Source of the DNA: Stutzerimonas xanthomarina DSM 18231
Lineage (GTDB): Bacteria; Pseudomonadota; Gammaproteobacteria; Pseudomonadales; Pseudomonadaceae
Assembly (NCBI RefSeq): GCF_900129835.1
Contig: NZ_FQXA01000008.1
Location: 1-64,000 of the forward strand
Length of the DNA stretch: 64,000 bases
Direction of reading: 5' to 3'
The translations under genes were made by a program, and so were the position numbers. Below, one piece after another: positions 26,827-38,084 of this stretch; position 1 is the stretch's first letter, and every line of letters begins with the position of its first letter. Under the pieces are notes generated by a model. It saw only the letters and a list, made by a program, of their open reading frames with translations, was not told the origin of the DNA and did no database searches.

Positions 26827-27413
26827 CCACGATGAATCCGACCTACAAGGCTGCACCGGCACAACGGCGCCGGGGGCGATTGCAACTGCTGCTGATTCTC
26901 GCCGTGGTCATCGGCCCCATGCTGCTGGCGGGCGCCATGTACCGCTTCGGTTTCTGGGTGCCGGAAACCCGCACCTACGACGGCGCCCTGGTTGCGACGG
27001 GCCAGGGTCGCGACGCCCTTGGCATCACCGCACCAGTGGCTGCCGAGCCGCGCTGGGAGCTGCTAGTTACGGCGCCAGATGGTTGCGCCGAAGACTGCCA
27101 GCAGCTGGTCTATCTAGCGCGTCAGATCAATATCGGTCTGGCTCGCGAAGCAGGCAGGGCCGGCCATGCCATCGCCAGCGCAGCGCCTTTGGCAGCCGAG
27201 TACGACCAGCGCTTACAGCGTGAATATCCGCAGCTGCAACGTTACCGATTGGACCCTGCCGTGTATGGCGCCAATCCTGATCTACCAGACGGTGTGCAGC
27301 TGTGGATTGTCGATCCGCACGGTAATTTAGTGCTGCGTTATGACGCCAAAGCCAAAGGTAAAGCGATCCTCGATGACCTCAAGTACTTGCTGAAAATCTC
27401 CCAGATCGGTTGA
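26823..27413 (+). CDS. Membrane-anchored hypothetical protein of the oxidase cluster
   Basis: A 196-residue protein with one N-terminal membrane helix (LLLILAVVIGPMLLAGAMYRFGF) and a periplasmic domain with thioredoxin-like features: RWELLVTAPDGCAEDCQQLVYLARQIN has a CxxxC, and LWIVDPHGNLVLRYD is like the Sco/thioredoxin-fold strand. The CxxxC is similar to the copper site of Sco proteins (CPDIC), so copper or thiol handling is possible, but that is inference. It is translationally coupled to surf1 and precedes ctaA; a gene of this kind occupies this place in other Pseudomonas cox clusters. Confidence 0.78.
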   Translation: MTTMNPTYKAAPAQRRRGRLQLLLILAVVIGPMLLAGAMYRFGFWVPETRTYDGALVATGQGRDALGITAPVAAEPRWELLVTAPDGCAEDCQQLVYLARQINIGLAREAGRAGHAIASAAPLAAEYDQRLQREYPQLQRYRLDPAVYGANPDLPDGVQLWIVDPHGNLVLRYDAKAKGKAILDDLKYLLKISQIG

Positions 27414-27470
27414 TCCAAGGCACTCGGCCGCCTCGCTGGAGTCCCAATGAGGTCGCTCAAGGAGAAGCAG

Positions 27471-28538
27471 ATGGCAAAACCCGGCTACCGCCTCGCCCTT
27501 GTCGCCACGCTATTGGCTGTCGTGGTGGTGCTGCTCGGCGCCTATACACGGCTGACCCATGCTGGCCTCGGTTGCCCGGACTGGCCCGGTTGCTACGGTT
27601 TTCTCAGCGTCCCTATGAGCGAGGACAAGCAGAGTCTGGCCGCAATGCGCTTCCCGGATGCCCCGCTGGAGGTACATAAGGGTTGGAACGAGATGGTCCA
27701 TCGTTACTTCGCCGGCGCGCTGGGGCTGGTGATCCTCGGGCTTACAGTGCAGGCGCTACGCCGCCGCGCGCAGCCGGGACAGCCGCTCAAGCTTCCCTTG
27801 CTGCTGCTCGCGGTAGTCATCGCTCAAGCGGCATTTGGCATGTGGACCGTTACCCTGCAGCTCTGGCCACAGGTGGTTACGGCGCATCTGCTGGGCGGCT
27901 TCACCACCTTGAGCCTCTTGTTCCTACTGACGCTGCGCCTGTCCGGCCGGAGGCCGGCGATGCCGAGCGTGCCGGGCAGGCTCAGAACCTTTGCGTTGAT
28001 CGGCATGATCGCGGTGATCTTCCAGGTTGCGCTTGGCGGCTGGGTCAGCAGTAACTACGCCGCCGTGGCCTGCACCGATTTCCCCACCTGTCACGGCCAA
28101 TGGTGGCCGCAGATGGATTTCGCCAACGCCTTCAACTTAACCCATCACGACATCGGCCCGAATTATCTCGGCGGCATGCTCTATGGCGAGGCGCGTACCG
28201 CCATCCATCTGACGCATCGGCTCGGTGCGCTCAGCGTGACGCTGATTTTGCTGGCGTTGGCCTGGCAACTTTGGCGCCACGGGCTGGCGCGGCTGGCTGG
28301 GCTGCTTGTCGCTGCGCTGGCCCTGCAGATCGGGCTCGGCATCAGCAACGTGCTGCTCAATCTCCCGCTGGTGGTTGCGGTTGCTCATAACGGAGGGGGT
28401 GCGCTGCTGCTGCTCGTGACGGTATTGATCAATCACCGCTTGCACTTGAGCCGAGGGGTTGCCGTAGCGCGTGATCCGGCGCCTCAGGCACTCCTGAATC
28501 CGAATACGACGGGTAGGCTCGACCTGCCCCGCGCTTGA
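27471..28538 (+). CDS. ctaA: Heme A synthase (COX15/CtaA)
   Basis: A 355-residue inner-membrane enzyme that oxidises the C8 methyl of heme O to give heme A. About eight membrane helices in two homologous halves; the heme-binding His residues are in NEMVHRYFAGALG, TAHLLGGFTTLS, IHLTHRLGALSV and VAHNGGGALLL. Two Cys in LGCPDWPGCYG and VACTDFPTCHG are the conserved periplasmic pairs. The start at 27471 has a GGAGAA site; an upstream ATG adds eight polar residues. It lies directly before the heme O synthase gene. Confidence 0.95.
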   Translation: MAKPGYRLALVATLLAVVVVLLGAYTRLTHAGLGCPDWPGCYGFLSVPMSEDKQSLAAMRFPDAPLEVHKGWNEMVHRYFAGALGLVILGLTVQALRRRAQPGQPLKLPLLLLAVVIAQAAFGMWTVTLQLWPQVVTAHLLGGFTTLSLLFLLTLRLSGRRPAMPSVPGRLRTFALIGMIAVIFQVALGGWVSSNYAAVACTDFPTCHGQWWPQMDFANAFNLTHHDIGPNYLGGMLYGEARTAIHLTHRLGALSVTLILLALAWQLWRHGLARLAGLLVAALALQIGLGISNVLLNLPLVVAVAHNGGGALLLLVTVLINHRLHLSRGVAVARDPAPQALLNPNTTGRLDLPRA

Positions 28539-28554
28539 CCATAAGGAGAATCCC

Positions 28555-29454
28555 ATGGCGACTGTACTCAGCGAACGCAGTGTCCAAGCCAGCTGGCGCG
28601 ACTATCTCGAGCTGACCAAACCAAGGGTGGTGCTGTTGATGCTCATCACCTCGCTGGTGGGAATGTTCCTCGCGACACGCGCCGGCGTGCCCTGGACGGT
28701 GCTGGTTTTCGGCAACCTCGGCATCGCTCTGTGCGCGGGCGGGGCCGCTGCAATCAACCATGTGGTGGACCGGCGTATCGACTCAGTGATGGCGCGCACC
28801 AATAAGCGGCCCCTGGCCGTTGGGCGCGTCTCACCTGCGGCCGCGTTGCTCTTTGCGCTGCTGCTGGCGGTCGCCGGGATGGGACTGCTGCTGACCTTTA
28901 CCAACGCCCTGGCGGCCTGGCTGACGCTGGCCTCGCTGATCGGCTATGCGGTGATCTACACCGGCTTTCTCAAGCGCGCCACGCCGCAAAATATCGTCAT
29001 CGGCGGGCTGGCTGGCGCTGCGCCGCCGCTGCTGGGCTGGGTCGCGGTGACCGGCCAGGTAACGGCTGAACCGCTGTTGCTGGTCTTGATCATTTTCGCC
29101 TGGACCCCGCCGCACTTCTGGGCGCTGGCGATCCACCGCAAGGACGAATACGCCAAGGTCAACGTGCCGATGCTGCCGGTGACCCATGGCGAGCACTACA
29201 CGAAAGTGCACATCCTGCTCTACACCGCGATGCTGTTGGCGGTCAGCGTCATGCCCTTCGCCATCCACATGAGCGGCCCGCTGTACCTGGCCGCGGCCGT
29301 GCTGCTCGGTGCGCGCTTCCTGTTCTGGGCGGTGGTGCTCTATCGCGACAGCCGCCCGCATGCGGCCATCAAGACATTCAAATTCAGCATCTGGTATCTG
29401 TTCGCGCTGTTCATTGCCTTGCTGGTTGATCATTATCTGCCGCTGACCTTCTAG
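28555..29454 (+). CDS. cyoE: Protoheme IX farnesyltransferase (heme O synthase)
   Basis: A 299-residue UbiA-family prenyltransferase (also called CtaB) that attaches farnesyl to heme B. The prenyl-diphosphate site is NHVVDRRIDSVMARTNKRPL (N/DxxxDxxxD), with the second conserved region in YAKVNVPMLPVTHGE. Nine hydrophobic segments. AAGGAG precedes the ATG. Together with CtaA it supplies heme A for the oxidase encoded upstream. Confidence 0.97.
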   Translation: MATVLSERSVQASWRDYLELTKPRVVLLMLITSLVGMFLATRAGVPWTVLVFGNLGIALCAGGAAAINHVVDRRIDSVMARTNKRPLAVGRVSPAAALLFALLLAVAGMGLLLTFTNALAAWLTLASLIGYAVIYTGFLKRATPQNIVIGGLAGAAPPLLGWVAVTGQVTAEPLLLVLIIFAWTPPHFWALAIHRKDEYAKVNVPMLPVTHGEHYTKVHILLYTAMLLAVSVMPFAIHMSGPLYLAAAVLLGARFLFWAVVLYRDSRPHAAIKTFKFSIWYLFALFIALLVDHYLPLTF

Positions 29455-29610
29455 CAGGCCGTTGGAAAACTAGCTGTGTTGCCAATACTGCGTTAAAAAT
29501 GCCCTCGGAATGCTCATTTACAGCACGTAAACTCGTACGCGAGCCCGGTCCGCTTCCTCGGCCATTTTTGCCTTGTCTTGCCTGCCTCGCTTACGCTTTT
29601 CAACGGCCTG
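29455..29610. mobile_element. MITE-like structured repeat between cyoE and sco
   Basis: A 156-bp segment bounded by imperfect inverted ends CAGGCCGTTGGAAAA (29455-29469) and TTTTCAACGGCCTG (29597-29610). Inside, further inverted pairs nest: AAAAATG/CATTTTT (29495 and 29563), TTTAC/GTAAA (29517-29531) and CTCG/CGAG. It carries no gene. It begins directly at the cyoE stop. I believe similar sequences recur in Pseudomonas genomes, which needs a search. Confidence 0.65.
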
Positions 29611-29633
29611 CCAGCCGCCCGCCAAGGACCTTC

Positions 29634-30266
29634 ATGACACGCATCCAGAAAACCGTATTCATTCTCGTGGCGCTGGTTGCGCTGGTCGTCGGCCTGACGG
29701 TTTACAAGGTGCTCAATACCGAACAGCAGCTAGACACTGCCGACCTGCTCGATGCCGGCATCGTCATGCTGCCGCAGGGCCGCGATGTGCCGAACCTGAC
29801 ATTGACCAACCAGGACGGCGAACAGGTCTCGATGAAAGCGTTGGAAGGGCGCTGGAACCTGCTGTTCTTCGGCTACACCTTCTGCCCGGATATTTGCCCC
29901 GCGACGCTCGCAGAGGTGCGCCAGCTGCGCGGCCAGTTGCCAGAAGAGGCAAGGCAGCGGATGCAGCCGATCCTGGTCAGTGTCGATCCCGAGCGCGACA
30001 CGCCCGAGCAGTTGAAGAAGTATCTGGATTTCTTCGGCGCTGGGTTCATCGGTTTGACCGGCTCGCTGGATGACATACAGACGCTAGCCAATGCTGCGGG
30101 CGTGCCCTTCATTCCGGGCGATACCACGAAAGAAGACTACACCGTCGACCACGGTGGCAACCTTGCCCTGATCGGGCCGGATGGTCGGCTACGTGGTTTC
30201 ATCCGTGCACCGATGCGAACCGAGAAGCTCGCCGAACAATTGCCAGCAGTGCTGGCGTTGGAGTAA
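29634..30266 (+). CDS. SCO family copper chaperone
   Basis: A 210-residue membrane-anchored thioredoxin-fold protein that metallates the CuA site of subunit II. One N-terminal helix (VFILVALVALVVGLTVY), then FFGYTFCPDICPATLAEVRQ with the copper CxxxC, and a distal His in YTVDHGGNLALIGPDG as third ligand. The start MTRIQKTVF at 29634 follows AAGGA; the frame upstream is the MITE-like repeat. Last gene of the oxidase cluster. Confidence 0.93.
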   Translation: MTRIQKTVFILVALVALVVGLTVYKVLNTEQQLDTADLLDAGIVMLPQGRDVPNLTLTNQDGEQVSMKALEGRWNLLFFGYTFCPDICPATLAEVRQLRGQLPEEARQRMQPILVSVDPERDTPEQLKKYLDFFGAGFIGLTGSLDDIQTLANAAGVPFIPGDTTKEDYTVDHGGNLALIGPDGRLRGFIRAPMRTEKLAEQLPAVLALE

Positions 30267-30444
30267 CGGACGTCGTCGCGTGGGGGCGGTGTACGACGTT
30301 AGCCGCGTTCGGGTTTCACCCATCCTGCGAGGCGCCAAACGGAACGGCTGGCTTAAACGCTGGGCTTCGACGCGTCACGAGTGCCGTGCACTCTGGGTTG
30401 CGGCGAACGCTCCAGGCCATGAAGAAGGATGTCAAACCGAGAAG

Positions 30445-30484
30445 AAATAAAAAGGCCCGCACTGGCATATGCCAGACGGGCCTT
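30445..30484 (-). terminator. Terminator after metQ (leftward)
   Basis: AAGGCCCG / CGGGCCTT (30452-30459 with 30477-30484) enclose a second perfect palindrome CTGGCATATGCCAG. On the minus strand the stem is followed by a T-rich run (30451-30445). It ends the metNIQ transcript 35 bp after the metQ stop; it could also stop rightward transcripts from the sco side weakly. Confidence 0.88.
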
Positions 30485-30518
30485 GTGTTGCGTTCGGCGC
30501 AATCAACGCGCCGGTCGC

Positions 30519-31292
30519 TTAGAACGCCGGGACAACGGCACCCTCGTACTTTTCATTGATGAACTGCTTCACCTCTTCGCTGTGCAGCGCTTCGATCAGC
30601 TTTTGCATGGCGGCGCTGTCCTTGTTGTCTGGACGGGCGACCAGGATGTTCACGTACGGCGAGTCGTTGCCTTCGATGAACAGGGCATCTTCGGTGGGGT
30701 TCAGCTTGGCTTCAAGGGCGTAGTTGGTGTTGATCAGCGCCAGGTCGACCTGGGTCAGCACCCGTGGCAGGGTGGCGGCTTCCAGCTCACGGATCTTGAT
30801 GTTCTTCGGGTTCTCGGCGATGTCTTTTGGCGTGGCGGTGATGCCCGCGCCGTCCTTCAGCTTGATCACACCAGCCTTCTGCAGCAGCAGCAGCGCGCGG
30901 CCGCCGTTGGTGGCGTCGTTGGGGATCACCACTGTGGCGCCCTTGGGCAGCTCGTCCAGCGACTTCAGCTTGCTGGCATAGGCACCGAAGGGTTCGATGT
31001 GCACGCCCGCGACGCTGACCAGCTCGGTGCCCTTGCCCTTGTTGAACTCATCCAGGTACGGCTGGTGCTGGAAGAAGTTGGCGTCCAGACGCTTCTCGGA
31101 CACCTGGATGTTCGGCTGCACGTAGTCGGTGAAGACCTTCACCTTCAGGTCAACGCCCTGTTCAGCCAACTGGGGTTTGACGAATTCGAGGATTTCCGCG
31201 TGGGGAACAGCCGTTGCGGCGACGTTCAACTCGTCGGCGGCTTGGGCGGAGAAGGCCGCGACAGCGGCGAAGGCAGCAAGCAGTTTTTTCAT
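30519..31292 (-). CDS. metQ: Methionine ABC transporter substrate-binding protein
   Basis: A 257-residue periplasmic MetQ/NlpA family protein. The signal peptide MKKLLAAFAAVAAFSAQAAD lacks a lipobox Cys, so this member should be soluble in the periplasm. Family blocks: VAATAVPHAEILEFVKP, LDANFFQHQPYLDEFNKGKG, TVVIPNDATNGGRALLLLQKAG, ALINTNYAL. Third gene of the metNIQ operon, binding methionine (possibly D-methionine or related ligands). Confidence 0.94.
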   Translation of the reverse strand: MKKLLAAFAAVAAFSAQAADELNVAATAVPHAEILEFVKPQLAEQGVDLKVKVFTDYVQPNIQVSEKRLDANFFQHQPYLDEFNKGKGTELVSVAGVHIEPFGAYASKLKSLDELPKGATVVIPNDATNGGRALLLLQKAGVIKLKDGAGITATPKDIAENPKNIKIRELEAATLPRVLTQVDLALINTNYALEAKLNPTEDALFIEGNDSPYVNILVARPDNKDSAAMQKLIEALHSEEVKQFINEKYEGAVVPAF

Positions 31293-31334
31293 GGGGCGCT
31301 CCTGGTAGTTCCTGTATCGGTGCCGGTTAGGCAG

Positions 31335-32012
31335 TTATTTTCTTGAAAAATGCGTCACAAGCTTGTCACCGACGCTCTGCAGGACCTGGACGAGGACCAG
31401 CAGCAGCACCACGGTGACGACCATGACATCGGTCTGGAAACGTTGATAGCCGAAGCGGATGGCCAAGTCGCCGAGCCCGCCCGCGCCCACCACACCGGCC
31501 ATTGCGGTGTAAGAAACCAGGGTGATGGCGGTAACAGTGACGGCGGCAATGATGCCTGGGCGCGCCTCGGGCAGCAGCGCGTTGAAGATGATCTGTCGGG
31601 TCGTGGCGCCCATCGCCTGGGTGGCTTCGATGATGCCGCGGTCAACCTCGCGCAGGGCGGTTTCCACCAGTCGCGCGAAGAACGGCGCGGCGCCCACCAC
31701 CAGAGGCGGGATCGCCCCGGCCACGCCCAGCGAGGTGCCGGTGACCAGCACCGTGAAGGGAATCATCACGATCAGCAGAATGATGAACGGCAATGAGCGC
31801 AGCACGTTCACCACGAAGGACAGAAAGCCGTACAGCGGGCCGTTCTCGAACAGCTGGCGCGGGCCGGTGAGAAACAGCAGCACACCCAGCGGCAGGCCAA
31901 GGACGATGGTGAACAGCAGTGAACCACCGAGCATCAGCAGGGTGTCCAGGGTCGCCAGCCAGATCTCGTACCAGTCGACATTCCCCAACAAAGAGCTAAA
32001 CAAGGCGTCCAT
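31335..32012 (-). CDS. metI: Methionine ABC transporter permease
   Basis: A 225-residue permease with five membrane helices. The EAA-type loop that contacts the ATPase is IEATQAMGATTRQIIFNALLPEARPGI. Its ATG overlaps the metN stop by one base (TGATG), so the two are coupled. Confidence 0.95.
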   Translation of the reverse strand: MDALFSSLLGNVDWYEIWLATLDTLLMLGGSLLFTIVLGLPLGVLLFLTGPRQLFENGPLYGFLSFVVNVLRSLPFIILLIVMIPFTVLVTGTSLGVAGAIPPLVVGAAPFFARLVETALREVDRGIIEATQAMGATTRQIIFNALLPEARPGIIAAVTVTAITLVSYTAMAGVVGAGGLGDLAIRFGYQRFQTDVMVVTVVLLLVLVQVLQSVGDKLVTHFSRK

Positions 32013-33031
32013 CAGCGCAGCACCTCCACATGCACATCAGCTGCATCCAGCTGGGCCAGCGCTTCGGCCATGTCGCCACCCACCAGCGCCAGGGTCAGCT
32101 GGCCATAAGGCGTGTCCTTGATGCGGTCGATACGACCCGAGAGGATGCTGAAATCCACACCGGTCTCCCGCGCGACGGTGCCGAGAAGGGGTTTGTAGGT
32201 GGCTTCACCCTGAAAGGTCAGACGCAGGATGCGCCCCGGCACATGGGCAAAATCATCGTGCTGCTCGCCTTCATCGATCGCTTCGTCTTCCAGCACGAAA
32301 CGTTGTGTAGTCGGGTGCTTCGGGTGCAGGAACACCTCGGTCACGGGCCCCTGCTCGACGATGGCGCCTGCATCCATGACCGCGACGCGATCGCAGACGC
32401 GGCGGATCACGTCCATTTCGTGAGTGATCAGCACGATGGTCAGGTTCAGTTCGCGGTTGATTTCGGCGAGCAACTGCAGCACCGAGGCAGTGGTCTGCGG
32501 ATCGAGCGCGCTGGTGGCTTCGTCGCAGAGCAGAATGTCCGGTTCGGTCGCCAGCGCCCGGGCGATCCCAACGCGCTGCTTCTGGCCGCCTGACAATTGC
32601 GCCGGGTACTTGCGTGCCTGATCTTTAAGCCCGACGCGTTCGAGCAACGCGGCGACCCGGCTGTCGATCTCGCTGCGCGAATGGTTACCGGCCAGTCGCA
32701 GTGGCATGGCGACGTTGTCGGCCACGGTCTTAGACATCAGCAAGTTGAAGTGCTGGAAGATCATCCCGACCCGCTGACGGAAGCGGCGCAGGCCGTTGGC
32801 GTCGAGCGCCGTGACGTCTTCACCGTTGACCAGGATGCGTCCGCCGGAGGGCTCTTCCAGGCGGTTGATCAGGCGCAGCAGGGTGCTCTTGCCGGCGCCG
32901 GAATGACCGATCAGGCCAAACACTTCGCCGGCACCAACGGTCAGTTCGGTCGGCTTGAGTGCGGGCACTTCACGAGCAGTGCCCCGGCCGGCTACCCGAT
33001 AGGTTTTGTGGACTTGCTGAAATTCAATCAC
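32012..33031 (-). CDS. metN: Methionine ABC transporter ATP-binding protein
   Basis: A 339-residue ABC ATPase. Walker [10 protein letters not shown], signature LSGGQKQR, Walker [14 protein letters not shown] and switch His in VLITHEMDV are all intact. The C-terminal ~90 residues ([19 protein letters not shown] ... [20 protein letters not shown]) form the NIL regulatory domain that senses methionine and inhibits transport. First gene of metNIQ; the 267-bp region to the divergent catalase gene must hold both promoters, but I see no certain elements or riboswitch. Confidence 0.96.
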   Translation of the reverse strand: MIEFQQVHKTYRVAGRGTAREVPALKPTELTVGAGEVFGLIGHSGAGKSTLLRLINRLEEPSGGRILVNGEDVTALDANGLRRFRQRVGMIFQHFNLLMSKTVADNVAMPLRLAGNHSRSEIDSRVAALLERVGLKDQARKYPAQLSGGQKQRVGIARALATEPDILLCDEATSALDPQTTASVLQLLAEINRELNLTIVLITHEMDVIRRVCDRVAVMDAGAIVEQGPVTEVFLHPKHPTTQRFVLEDEAIDEGEQHDDFAHVPGRILRLTFQGEATYKPLLGTVARETGVDFSILSGRIDRIKDTPYGQLTLALVGGDMAEALAQLDAADVHVEVLR

Positions 33032-33298
33032 GGGCGAACCTTGTGGGTGCGGTCGTATGTGCCTGGATGGTGGCGAAAGGCGTGCATTCTACGCGTTTGT
33101 GGCGGGCGGGCGTAGCGAACGGCGGTTATTGAGGCAAGCCATTGCGTCCATAGGCTGGGTAAATCGTCGCTGCGCGCAACCTTGAGCGGCATTGTTGGGT
33201 CACTTACCGGTACGCCGTGAAATGATCAAGCATCGGCCCCCCAGATGAGGCCCGGTCCCTTCGCGGTTTAGCGCACCCATGCTCAACCGAGGCCCAAG

Positions 33299-35443
<2,145 letters not shown>

Positions 35444-35463
35444 TCGTAGCGGCATGACAAGAG

Positions 35464-35494
35464 GCGGCTCGGTTAATTCCGGGCCGCTTTTTTT
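35464..35494 (+). terminator. Rho-independent terminator of the catalase gene
   Basis: Stem GCGGCTCGG / CCGGGCCGC (35464-35472 with 35479-35487, one G-U pair), TTAATT loop, then seven T. It lies 20 bp after the stop codon. Confidence 0.93.
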
Positions 35495-35512
35495 GTGTCG
35501 GCCGACCGTGGG

Positions 35513-36004
35513 TTAAGCGAGTTCGCGCCAGTGCAGGTAGCAGCGCAGGTCGAATTCCGTCTGTGCGTAACCCGGCATCATGTGTTCGCAGAGCTTGTAG
35601 AAGGCGCGGTTGTGGTCGCTTTCGCGCAGGTGCGCGAGTTCGTGCACCACGATCATCTGCAGAAACTCCGGCGCCGCTTCCTTGAACAGGGCAGCGACGC
35701 GGATCTCCTTCTTGGCCTTGAGCTTGCCGCCTTGCACGCGGGATACGGCGGTGTGCAGACCCAGCGCGCGGTGGGTGAGGTCGAGGCGGTTGTCGTAGAG
35801 CACCTTGTCGATGTTCGGTGCGCTTTTCAGATGGCTCTGGCGCAGCTGCTGCACGTAGCCGTACAGCGCCTTGTCGCTCTGCACCTGATGGCGTTGCGGA
35901 TAGCGTCGCTCGAGGTAATCGCCCAGGCGCTTCTCAACGATCAACTGGCGGATCTGCTGCTGCAGCGACTCGGGGTAGCCGCTCAGGTATTTCAGCGTTG
36001 TCAT
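35513..36004 (-). CDS. YgjP-like metallopeptidase domain protein (M48-related)
   Basis: A 163-residue predicted zinc protease. The active site is VVHELAHLRESDHNRAFY (His121, Glu122, His125; the extra His131 is conserved in the WLM/YgjP group). No signal peptide, so cytoplasmic. The start at 36004 is chosen because the upstream in-frame ATG adds nine residues without a ribosome site. Its stop is close to the catalase terminator; its start is 4 bp from the znuB stop, so it may be the last gene of the znu transcript. Natural substrate unknown. Confidence 0.82.
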   Translation of the reverse strand: MTTLKYLSGYPESLQQQIRQLIVEKRLGDYLERRYPQRHQVQSDKALYGYVQQLRQSHLKSAPNIDKVLYDNRLDLTHRALGLHTAVSRVQGGKLKAKKEIRVAALFKEAAPEFLQMIVVHELAHLRESDHNRAFYKLCEHMMPGYAQTEFDLRCYLHWRELA

Positions 36005-36008
36005 CCGG

Positions 36009-36794
36009 CTAGGCCCTGCGCCGCCAGGCAAAGCTGAGCAGGAACAGTGCCGCGGCTGACACCACGATCGACGGGCCGGCCGGGGTGTCTTCGTACCAGG
36101 ACAATGACAAACCCATGCACACGGCGAGCAGGCCGATCAGGCTGGCACCCAGGGCCATCTGCTCCGGCGTGCGGGCATGGCGCTGGGCCGCCGCGGCGGG
36201 AATGATCAGCAGTGAGGTGATCAACAGGACGCCGACGATCTTCATCGCCACGGCGATTACCATGGCGATCAGCAGCATGAGCGCCAGGCGAATGGCGGCG
36301 ACCGGCAGGCCTTCGACCTTCGCCAGTTCCTCATGCACGGTCACCGCCAGCAATGGCCGCCACAGCGGGATAAGCGCCAGCAGCACCAGCGCGCTGCCGC
36401 CAATGATCCAGGCCAGGTCGGTTGGGGCTACCGCGAGCAGATCGCCAAACAGATAACCCATCAGGTCAATGCGCACATCCTGCATAAAGCTCAGCGATAC
36501 CAATCCGAGCGACAGCGCGCTGTGCGCGAGGATGCCGAGCAGGGTGTCCGAAGCCAGTGGTTGGCGCTGTTGCAGGCTCACCAGCAACACGGCCAGCAGA
36601 ATGCAGCAGACGATCACTGCGAGCGTCAGGTTGACCTCTAGCATCAACCCTAGCGCCACGCCGAGGAGCGCGGAATGCGCGAGGGTGTCGCCAAAATAGG
36701 CCATGCGTCGCCAGACCACGAAGGAGCCGAGCGGGCCGGCCACCAGCGCCAGCGCGAGGCCTGCGAGCAGCGCGTTAAGTAGAAAATCGGGCAT
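36009..36794 (-). CDS. znuB: Zinc ABC transporter permease
   Basis: A 261-residue permease with eight to nine membrane helices, belonging to the ABC-3 (metal) family: GPLGSFVVWRRMAYFGDTLAHSALLGVALG near the N-terminus, and MKIVGVLLITSLLIIPAAAA near residue 200. The start MPDFLLNALL at 36794 leaves a 5-nt gap after znuC; a longer form from 36812 would overlap znuC. It moves Zn2+ delivered by ZnuA. Confidence 0.94.
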   Translation of the reverse strand: MPDFLLNALLAGLALALVAGPLGSFVVWRRMAYFGDTLAHSALLGVALGLMLEVNLTLAVIVCCILLAVLLVSLQQRQPLASDTLLGILAHSALSLGLVSLSFMQDVRIDLMGYLFGDLLAVAPTDLAWIIGGSALVLLALIPLWRPLLAVTVHEELAKVEGLPVAAIRLALMLLIAMVIAVAMKIVGVLLITSLLIIPAAAAQRHARTPEQMALGASLIGLLAVCMGLSLSWYEDTPAGPSIVVSAAALFLLSFAWRRRA

Positions 36795-36799
36795 ATCGA

Positions 36800-37570
36800 T
36801 CAGTGCTTGCAATCCGGGCCGTGAATATGGGGTTTGCCGGTGACCACGCTGCCGTGCAGGTCATGGCTATGGTCGTGCTGGTGGTGATAGACCGCCAGGC
36901 TACGCGCATCCTGGCCGAACAGCTCGACAAACGCCGGGTCAGCGCTGACCTGCTCCGGGTGGCCGGAGCAGCAGACGTGGCGATTCAGGCAGACCACCTG
37001 ATCGGTCGCGCTCATCACCAGATGCAGATCATGGGAGACCATCAGCACGCCGCAGCCATAGCGCTCGCGCAATCGTCCGATCAGCCGGTACAGCTCGGCC
37101 TGGCCCGCAACATCGACGCCTTGCACGGGCTCGTCGAGTACCAACAGTTCCGGTTGGCGCAGCAGCGCCCTAGCCAGCAGCACGCGTTGCATCTCGCCGC
37201 CGGAGACGGATTGCAGCGGGCTGTCGATGACGTGCTCAGCGCCCACCTCGTTCAGCGCCGCCAGTGCCGCGGCGCGGTCCACGCCAGGCACCAGGCGCAG
37301 GAAGCGCAGTACCGAGAGCGGCAGTGTCGGGTCGACGTGAAGCTTCTGCGGCATGTAGCCGACGCGCAGCTTCGGCTTGCGCCAGACGGTGCCGCTGTCG
37401 GGTTTCAACAAGCCGAGCACCGCGCGGACCAGGGTGGTCTTGCCGGCGCCGTTGGGGCCGATCAGTGTAACGATCTCGCCGCGGTGAACGCGCAATTCGG
37501 CGCCTTCAAGCACCGCCTGCCTGGCGAAACGCACGTGGATATTCTCCAGGCGGATCAACGCCTCGCTCAT
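36800..37570 (-). CDS. znuC: Zinc ABC transporter ATP-binding protein
   Basis: A 256-residue ABC ATPase with Walker [10 protein letters not shown], signature VSGGEMQR and Walker [13 protein letters not shown]. The C-terminal tail is His-rich ([22 protein letters not shown]), as often seen in ZnuC, and may bind zinc. The start at 37570 overlaps the zur stop by four bases, so zur, znuC and znuB form one operon. Confidence 0.95.
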   Translation of the reverse strand: MSEALIRLENIHVRFARQAVLEGAELRVHRGEIVTLIGPNGAGKTTLVRAVLGLLKPDSGTVWRKPKLRVGYMPQKLHVDPTLPLSVLRFLRLVPGVDRAAALAALNEVGAEHVIDSPLQSVSGGEMQRVLLARALLRQPELLVLDEPVQGVDVAGQAELYRLIGRLRERYGCGVLMVSHDLHLVMSATDQVVCLNRHVCCSGHPEQVSADPAFVELFGQDARSLAVYHHQHDHSHDLHGSVVTGKPHIHGPDCKH

Positions 37571-38052
37571 GCCGCGCTCCGGCAAGGCGCGCAAAGGCCG
37601 ACCACTTCTACCGTCTGGCCCTCGACCTGGAAATCCACGCCGCGCGCCGCGTGCTCGATGGCCTTGCTGATGCTGGGCTGTTCCAGCTCGATCGCGGTAT
37701 GGCAGTTGCGGCAGATCAGGAACTGACCCTGATGCGGGTGTTCAGGGTGATTACAGCCAATGAACGCGTTGAGCGACGCGATGCGGTGCACGAGGCCGTT
37801 TTCCAGCAGGAAATCCAGTGCCCGATAGACCGTTGGCGGCGCTGCTCGTCGGCCGTCCTGAGCGGTCAGTTCAGCGAGAATGTCATAGGCGCCCAGCGGC
37901 TTGTGACTCTGCCAGACCAGCTCCAGTACGCGTTTACGCAGGGCGGTCAGACGCACACCTGAGCGTTCACAGAGCGTATCGGCTTCAGCCAGCGCGCTGC
38001 TGACGCAGTGATCATGGTTGTGGGCGGTGTAGGCCAGCGGAGTGTTGGGCAT
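37567..38052 (-). CDS. zur: Zinc uptake regulator Zur (Fur family)
   Basis: A 161-residue Fur-family repressor (Np20 in P. aeruginosa). The winged helix covers residues ~20-90 ([51 protein letters not shown]). The structural zinc site has Cys pairs: CRNCH near residue 105 and CAPC near the C-terminus; HPEHPHQ contributes regulatory His ligands. It is divergent from znuA with only 32 bp between starts. That gap is AT-rich at its right end (ACGTTATTATGTTAC), where Zur should bind, but I could not make a clean palindrome. Confidence 0.94.
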   Translation of the reverse strand: MPNTPLAYTAHNHDHCVSSALAEADTLCERSGVRLTALRKRVLELVWQSHKPLGAYDILAELTAQDGRRAAPPTVYRALDFLLENGLVHRIASLNAFIGCNHPEHPHQGQFLICRNCHTAIELEQPSISKAIEHAARGVDFQVEGQTVEVVGLCAPCRSAA

Positions 38053-38084
38053 GGGCGGAGACGATCTGATGGAGAGACGTTATT

